In this document: piece by piece, positions 52,501-61,500 of the stretch
How the letters are laid out: each line of letters starts with the position of its first letter
Numbering within the stretch: the first letter of the stretch is position 1
NCBI GenBank assembly: GCA_902729315.2
Contig: LR746272.1
Span: 8,148,827 to 8,212,826, forward strand
Direction: 5' to 3'
Length of the DNA stretch: 64,000 bases
DNA from: Spirodela intermedia
Taxonomy: Eukaryota > Streptophyta > Magnoliopsida > Alismatales > Araceae
Notes under the pieces: model-generated
The model's database searches: none
The model's input: only the letters and a program-made list of their open reading frames with translations
Told to the model about the DNA's origin: nothing
Position numbers and translations under genes: made by a program

Positions 52501-55500
52501 GAAAACTCCGACCTAAAATTATTATTTTTGTAGCTTAGTAAAAATCATGTTTTAGATATGTACGTCTTTTTATCGGGAATTTGAATGATTGATGTCCATG
52601 GAAATGCCAACATGAACATCAAGCATTATGTTCATGGTTTGATGATGTCAATGACTTCCTCCAATGTCACTCAATAAGCTTGTTACCAATTTCCCATTTA
52701 TTGTTCCCGAAACTTTGCATAAGCCAGATAGTCAGATTGGGGGGAACCATTTTTAGAATGCTAAATTCCTTGTCAGCTGGCAGCTTCTCAGCGAAAATTC
52801 TAAAAAATGTGGCTTGTGATGAGAAAAGATTATATGCAAGTTTGTAAAACCAAGCTGAGCTATATTTATATATTACGAAGAACCTGTGTAACTTATTACC
52901 ACATTACAATTGCCACCTCTCAATTGGCATGAGCCCAACATCTTAATTTATTTATTTATTATATTTCAAAAAGCCTCTGTTTTGTTGCCAGAAAAAAAAA
53001 GAAAGGAGGAAGACCTGACTTGGACCGAAATATTGTGCCTGTTAAAATTTCCGAACTATGTACCTGGTAGGGTCCCTTACTTCCTGTGACCAAGATCAGG
53101 CGAGAGACAGTGGAAAGAACGGAAAGAACAGTAGAAGCAAAGGATAACACAGAGTAACCGGGAGTAACCGGGCTCCACTGGAACCCTAGAACAGTTGGGG
53201 TAGTTCGAGAGGCCCCACTCTCCTGGACTTGACCAAAATAAGGTCTGTTCCCCCTCTCCGGGGGGGGTAGGCCTAATATTAAACCTTACAGGGTCATTTA
53301 CCCTCTTCACCCCTTCCAGCACTTGCGTTAATCGCTCCCATGCTAGAATCGTCACCCGCAGTCGGTAAAATGGGCTCTGGACCCATTTTCCTGTGTCTGG
53401 AATATGTTTGGCCCGTCGTGGGCCTAACAGTACCTTTCAGTGGAGCAGATTTTTTCTGGAGTTTTTTTTCCATCCAATGTGTTAGCATTTTACTGATGTT
53501 ATTTTCGATCAGGTGTCTTCTCAAATCATTACATACGAGCACGAGGGAAATTGGAGCAAAGCTTTGGAACATTATGACTTATTGATAAGGAAAGCCTCTG
53601 TAGGAAAAATTGGTGGTATGTCGAGGGACTATGAAGCAGTTTATGCCCAAGGACTTAATCATGTCTCTTCTTCCAGAGAAGTGAAAGAAACGGGAGTCTG
53701 GAAGTTACATAAAGGGCTCATGAGGTCGCTACAACAAATTGGATGTTCTCATCTTTTGGATGTATATTTCCAGGGTCTCACTAAACAAAACTGCTATTTT
53801 CAACATGACTTGGACTTCACTGAGTTACAGGTTTGCAGCTAGTTGAACCTGCCATCAATGTAAAAGTTTCTTCATTTTTACTTTTGAATCGTGCAAACGT
53901 TTATGAAAAAGATGGTGGTTTTCGCTGCAATCTTTTGGATGTATATTGTTTTAAATGGTCAATTCATTGCTTTTTTTAATCAGTTTGCTCTTCACTTGTA
54001 CCTCTTGTACAGTATGAAGCTGCTTGGAGGTCGGGTAATTGGGATTTTTCGTTACTTCATGTAGATCTTCCTCCTACACATTCTGGAAATGATTTACGGA
54101 ATAGTCATTTTAACGAGAAACTGCACAGGTTTATCTTTAAACTTCAACAACAATGTGTTCTATATTTAACGTTCTCAACTGATGCATGAGTAACTGCTTT
54201 TCTCGTGAATTAATGTGTTCCTATCATTGCTTTACGCGTATAGCATTTTCGCATCAATTATTTTGAAGTCTTTCAGTTTTTTGGGATGAAAATTAGTAAT
54301 GAAATCAGTTCTGTTAAATTGAAAAATTAGGAAATACATCCATGTTTGCTGGGCTAATCCCATCCTAACTGTCCAAAACTGTTCTGGAGACAAGGAATCC
54401 GCTCAAAATATCTCTACGCACGACCTTATCAGGCAACATCAAAATGTCAAACTAAGCACAAGCTTCGATATAGAAGCTGCATCCTTTTCTGAAGTATCAT
54501 GACCCAAAAGCTTCCTTGATTTTTCTACAACCACTGAAAGCCGTTGACTGCGTAGCGTAGGACAGAAGCTACATCTAGGCTCGGAGAAAGCACAGGATCA
54601 GATGCATGATTCTCCGAGAAATCGCTTATCACCATTTGCCTTTGTATTTAACAAGTTTAGGGCTAAAAAACTAGATATAAATCAACCAAGAATGTATATT
54701 GTAAATCAAAATGACTCCTTTGGTCCCACACTCTAATTAAAAGGTTTCACAAGAGCTGTCAGGCATCTCTCATTTTTATTTGACACCTAGATTAATTTTC
54801 TTCCCAAAAGACTAGTTTGGAACCATCTACTAAGTCGAATTTGTCTTGTCCATTAAGAATACCGTTGTCTTCTGTTACATTATTGTATTCCTCTTTTCTC
54901 TCACATCTGTAGGGTCGACTTTTCAATTTTATCAAATCATCTCTACTGTTTTAAATTTTTTTCATTCGTAAATTTCATCCATTGTTAATTTGTTGTCCTC
55001 GTCACTTGTTAAACAGTTGCCTGAGGGCTTTGCAAGATGGAGATTGCAATGAGTTTCACGCCAATCTTACTGATGCTAAGGAGGTATTTGTTTTCTTTAG
55101 TTGAACTGATCGATTTTATGCCATTCTCTTTATTGCTTTGTTTATTGATTTTTAGGAACTTGTTATTTCTATCTGCAATGCAAGTAAGGAGAGTACTGGA
55201 TATATCAATTCCACAATTGTGAAACTTCAGGTAGGAGAAGTTCACCTATGATCCCATCTTGCGAAAAGCACTGATCCATTAATACTTTGGTTATTATGCT
55301 TCTTGTGCAGATTTTAGACCATCTTGGTAGAGCGTGGGATTTACGTTGGAAGCCACATACATACAAATGCGGGGAATCGCAGACAGTAATCAAGAAGACA
55401 CTCTCTGAGCCCGTTATTCCTACCATAAGCCAGGTCTCATTTTTTTTCACGTTTTACCTGTACTGTAGTTAAAGTAGACTCTGTCGTCCCCTTAAATGTG

Positions 55501-58500
55501 GACTCGTCTCCGGAGGGTGTGGTGTGGGACGTCTTAACTCTGCAGAAATAGCAGGGTCCCGGTTTTCCTGTGGAGCATCATGCCAAGGCCATCTATCTAC
55601 ATACCCTTCTCCCTTCTCACGCTTGTATCATGTTTTTTGATTTCTCTATAGCTAGAATCGTACGTTAGAGAGAACAAACGAAAACAATGACTGTTGATGT
55701 GATCTTTACTCGAGCCCATAACAGTGAACGTTCTCTAGTCTACGATTCCAGAAGTTTCGTCCTTTTTAATCCTGCCCTTCATGTACCGAGCACCCCAGCC
55801 ACTGGGCTTACTTGTAGATTCTAACATTGTATTGATGTGGTAGCTGCCGTGTGCCATAAGAGACTGGCATCATGCTTGCTAGAGCACAGTACTCTAGTCA
55901 CCATTTTTTTTATGTGAATAAGAATTCTGTTACCTAGTGATAGTGGCTCTCCTTTTGTTTTTAGTGAGGATTCAAGTAATCTACCCAACCGAAACTAATC
56001 TAGAAACTGGAAAAACAATTTTCGTCAATACCCCGAATCTTCCTTAGTGTTTTAGCCAAAACCCTGAGTCTTTGCCTATACCATGCTTAACTTCATCTGT
56101 TTTTAACCGGTTCATATACCACACCTAGTCATGTGATTCCATCTACCATTGGTTTCAAGGTCAAGTCTAGGTGAAAAAGCACTATTGAATAATGATAAAA
56201 GAGAATACTTAGTTCATGTACAATCTCTTCTCTTCTTGGGCTTCTTTGGGCTCTTGTATAGATACATAACAATACCAGTTGAGATGTATCCTCTCCAATT
56301 CAACCAATTATCATTATTATAGACATATAAAAAAGGGTTTGGCCGCCTAGACAGAGAGGCTAGAAAGATGATTGTTTTTGTGACCTTAGCACCTTGGTGG
56401 CTTACATTTTTCCATCACAATCATCTTTTTTGAAGGCGTGTTCAATAACACTAGAACATGTAGTATTAGTGAATTGTAGATTTCCTAATCATGAAAATTT
56501 GGGTAAGAAACAAAGATACTGATAAAAAAACAAAGATTGCCAAAGAGATTACTGAAAATATGATGAAGCTAGGAGCATGCTTTACCTCAGATTATAGGTC
56601 TAAACATCCAACTTTTAGGAAAACATCCGAGAACTACTTTTGTTGGCATCAAAGAGCTAATCACCTACTGAATATCAAATAGGATTTCGAATTTCTTAGT
56701 TGAACAGTATATATATATATATATGTTTCCCTATTGGTAAAAAGGATCACCCATTATAACTTTAATTTTTAAAATTATTGTTATACATTATCGGAGATGG
56801 TAACAAAATGCTATTAGCTGTTCTTAAAAATTTGAATGCTTTTTTCACTATCCGTTTTCTGTTCTATATCTTATGTGGATGATTGTGCTAATAGATGATC
56901 GTCAGATTTTGTTAGTACCTCCATTAGAATGATGAAAGCGGTTAGTACCATTGAACATAAAGTATGTAAGTGAATTGTCTGGTTTTCCATTTATAAGAGT
57001 CACTCTAGTGTCCATTTTCTCAAACCTCACATCTGCATTGATGTCTCCATAACAAAGATGGTTGAGAGTATTGAGAGACATTCCTGGGCTTTCAAATATT
57101 GTCAGATTGGTTTTAGAATTCGCAAAATTCATTTCAGAATGATAAGAATTGCACTTTTCACGTATTAAAATTTATTGTCAACCTTCAAATTCATGCTTGA
57201 AGTATGCTTTGCAGCTGGAATGCATGAATGCAGGCTGGAAGCTGATACTCAAACAAACCCAGTTACATCTCAATTTGCTGGAACCTTTCATTGCATTCAG
57301 ACATGCCCTTCTACAAATTTTGCAATGCAAGGAATGCACTGCTGGGCATCTTTTAGAATCAGCTTCCACCCTTCGCAAGGTAATTATTGCAGAACGTGCT
57401 TATTTATTTATCAGAATTTTTAGTTCTAACTTATTTCTCTTTCTTGTTTCCAGGGATCTAGGTTTTCTTTAGCTGCTGCAGCTATGCATGAATTTAAGTT
57501 ACTCTTTGCAGAAGATGAAAAAGAACCAAGCTCGTACATTTTCCCCCTTGGGAGGGTATATTATTAACTATTATTTATTTAGAGACAAATTTCATTCCAT
57601 TTTCTTTTTAGTTACCTACTGTAGTGACGGAAACCCTAGGAGGATATGCAGTGGGAAAAATCTCTACTTATTCACATCATAGATGACTGTTTATACAAGG
57701 ACACGAAATAAGAAAACTATCTAAAAAAATTGGAAACTGACAAACTAAGAGCCGAACTCCTAACTATACGTTCGTTCCTATACTTTTGCATCTTGGGATC
57801 GTATTTTGAAGTGTAATCTGTCATATCTCGCGAGAGGAAAATGAAAGGATCGAAAGAGGTAACAGTTCAACTCCCCATATCTCACCGCGACCCAAAAAAA
57901 ACAATGTATATAGTCTCAATGCTCTGCATAAGTACATTATAAAATGTTCCTCTGGTCATAACTTCCATTGTGACACTCCTGTCTATCATATTAATGCAAC
58001 ATTTTACCCATTTTGAAGAATATGAGATCCGTTATTTTACTGCAGACCGCCCCAAGGGTATATATCTTCTGTTGTGTACCAAATATATCTGGTGAAAGAA
58101 AGGATAACAGGAAAACAGATGGCAACTAGTCCACATTTTAGATGAAAGTAATTGTTTTGAATAGAGAAAGTAACTGGTTGGGGGCCGTGGGAATCTTTTC
58201 ATGACAGGGATCACATTGGTAGGCATATTTCATTTTCTGCGCATCTATGATTCTGGTTTAACTGTTTGATTGTAAACTTGAGTTTTTTCTCATACGTGGA
58301 TATTGCCCTCTGATTTTGTTAGAGGTGCTTTTTCTTATGAACCTGCAGCTATGTACACACTTCTGTCGCAGTAACCTTAAAAGGTTTATGTATAAGCTTC
58401 ATCATGTGTGCCATATTGAATTTGAATGCCAAATACTTTGAACAATTATTTTGACATCCTTGTAAGAAATCCATTTTTCTGTTCCATGAAAGAACAAATC

Positions 58501-61500
58501 TTTATGTATTGGGTAGATCGAAGAGGCTAAAATTTTACGAGCTCAAGGTCAACATGAGATGGCCATCAACCTGGCAATATATATTCTTGAAAATTATCAG
58601 CTGGCAGAAGAAGCTTCAAATGTCAATCGTCTTGTTGGAAAATGGTTGGTGGAGAGTCGATCAAGCAGGTACATCACGAAAAGATGTTACCAAATGTTAT
58701 TCAACTTTCAATATCTCTCTTTGTTGGAGCTCTCATATTCCCTGTTTGACTGTAGTTCAAGAACCATCTTGGAAAAGTACCTGAAACATTCAGTGGAACT
58801 TGCTGAATTAAATAAGAATGTTGACGAGAAATCTATATCAAGACAATGTCAAACATACTTCCATCTTGCACACTATACAGATGCTTTATTTAAAAGCTAT
58901 GAAGCAAGGCTTACCTCTAGTGAATGGCAGGCAGCTCTGCGATTGAGGAAACACAAGGTAGCTTGTCAAGAGCTGATGTTCAATCAACTTTTTGCATGTG
59001 CCTGTGTTTATTGTTGTCACATGGAGTAGATAGTTTAGTGGTTTGCTACCCTCTGCAGACAAGAGAACTGGATGCGCTTATTAGAAGACTGAAGAGTTCG
59101 GCAAAGGTGGACATCTTTTACTGGGGATATATTTCATTTTTTGTTTCACACGAGAAGGTCATTCATAGGGATAAAGTCCGGACGCATCTTACCCCTCTGA
59201 TATCATCCTCATTTATACTGTTCGCCAGGGTGATAAGACTGACTACTCAGCAAAAATACAAGAGCTACAGAAACAGCTTACCATGGACAGGGAAGAAGCT
59301 GAAAAGTTGCAGGTAGGATATTATTTTGGACTTTGTCAAAGGATCTTCTTAGAATATTTTTTATTTTCGTAATGAAATGTCCAAAAAAATTAAGGTATGG
59401 TATGAGCGATAAAAAAAAGCTAGGAAATATCAAATTACCCTTAGTTTTGCGATTCTGAATTCTTTTCTAGCCCTCCATGTGATAACTAATTTATTTGTAT
59501 TTATTTTACCCATAAATTTGGTAATTAACCAGGATCTGTCAGTTCATCTATAGCCCAATCTGATCATTTGTGACTGCCTTTAGCCAGGAATTGCCGAGAT
59601 TCAGATTTTGGATCATGTAGCATCATTCCTGAAGTATTCATTGCCATTATAAAAGTACTTTGAATTGCTTCTAGGATTGGTTATCAAACTAGTAGCTCAT
59701 TATTGACTGACTAGAATTCCTTCGATCTATAGGATGACAGGGATAACTTCCTTAGCCTAGCACTGGATGGATATCAACGTTGTCTTTCCATAGGAGGCAA
59801 ATATGACATGCGGGTGGTATGTATATCTGATTCCTACCTGTGGATTATTTTCACACTCGAAGAGCTAACTAAGAGAAAATGGTAACGACTAACTAATGAT
59901 TTATTTTTATTTTTATATTATCCTGATTGAGTTCCTTCGGAGGTTTTCGTTTCCCAAGTTTTTCTCTTATTGAATCTTTTTTTTAATTTGGCAAAGCAAC
60001 TTCACCCGTCAGACCAAACTTTCACTGTTTTAAATTAAATAGAGTTCACACTATTTCACATCATTCAATTTATATGTTGGCCAAGTAGAAAAATGTGTGC
60101 ATTGCTATACATGAATGTGCAAAGATGTGACTGAATGATGGAAGTGAAATGGGGTGTTCCTGGAGCAGAGAATATAATATAGAACTTTAAAAGTCTATAT
60201 TATTAGTTAAATGTTTTCTGTTATTCAAAGATTCTGGATCAAGTACGATGGATCTCAAATAAAATACCTTCTCATAAATAAAATGTTATAATTGTCCCCA
60301 TCATCTAGAATTGATTACTCTTTCATGGCAAAACCTGCTAGATAGATTTTTGAGAAAATAATTAGTACTATTTCTTATTGTTGAAAGGGTTTACCTTGGA
60401 CAGAGAATATGATATGTAAAATTAATTATGATCATCCTCAATAGGGTGTTTTCTATACTTTCCAGATTCTGGGTCAAGAACTATGAACCTATTTTTTATA
60501 CTATCGTTGATGCTGCCTTTTAAATGAAACTTTGTTATCATCATTATACCTACATTAATAACTCTTTCATGACTAAAGCTACAAGATTTTTTGTGAAAAA
60601 AGAACTGTTGCATTAGTTTCACGTTAACATTACACAAATGTTTTCTCATTTGGGAAGGAAAAATGGCATTCTGCAGGTATTTCGACTTATTTCCCTCTGG
60701 TTCAACTTTCCTTCAAGACCAAATGTCGTTAAGAGCATGCTCCGTGCTGTTAACGAGGTAACATTGTGAACACATTTAATGAGCCTGTTACGAGTAAAAA
60801 TGCACTTTTTTGTGATTCACTAGGCTTGTTCCATAGAGTGTGAAATATTATATTGATGGATTTTCAGATTCAATCACACAAGTTCATACCACTGGTATAT
60901 CAAATCGCCTCAAGAATGGGTAGTTCAAAGGAAGGCAAGGGACCAGTTACGTTCCAGGTTGAAAGCTGGATGGATCACTTTAATTGTAAAATATTATTAA
61001 ATTTATTCTTTAATAACTTAGTTTTGCGTTTTCAGGCTGTTTTGGTCTCTCTTGTGAAGAAAATGGCCATTGACCATCCATACCATACTTTGTTTCAGGT
61101 ATTAAAGCCATTATCTTAGGCACTTCATGTTTTTCAGCTTTTCTATTATATGGTCTTCAATCATAGGTTATTATGTAAGTCCATAAGGGCAATACTTGTT
61201 TTCATCTAAAAATCAAGCTGGCATCTCTCCTTGCTTTGAACCTTGATCTAAAACTAATTGCACTTCGTCTTGGGCTCTTGTCACATTGTCTACACTATCG
61301 GGAACATTTTTTATTAACGTCCAATCTCAAAACTTGAACTAAAAGCATTTGTCAAAGACAAGATTAACTGTGCATTAACTTTTATAACTATTTTTTATGA
61401 GAAATAAATCATATTACTTCACTACGCAACAAATTTATTCATTCGTTGTCTTGATTAAAAGAAAATATTATATCATGGACGTGAAACTGCTCATTAAATT

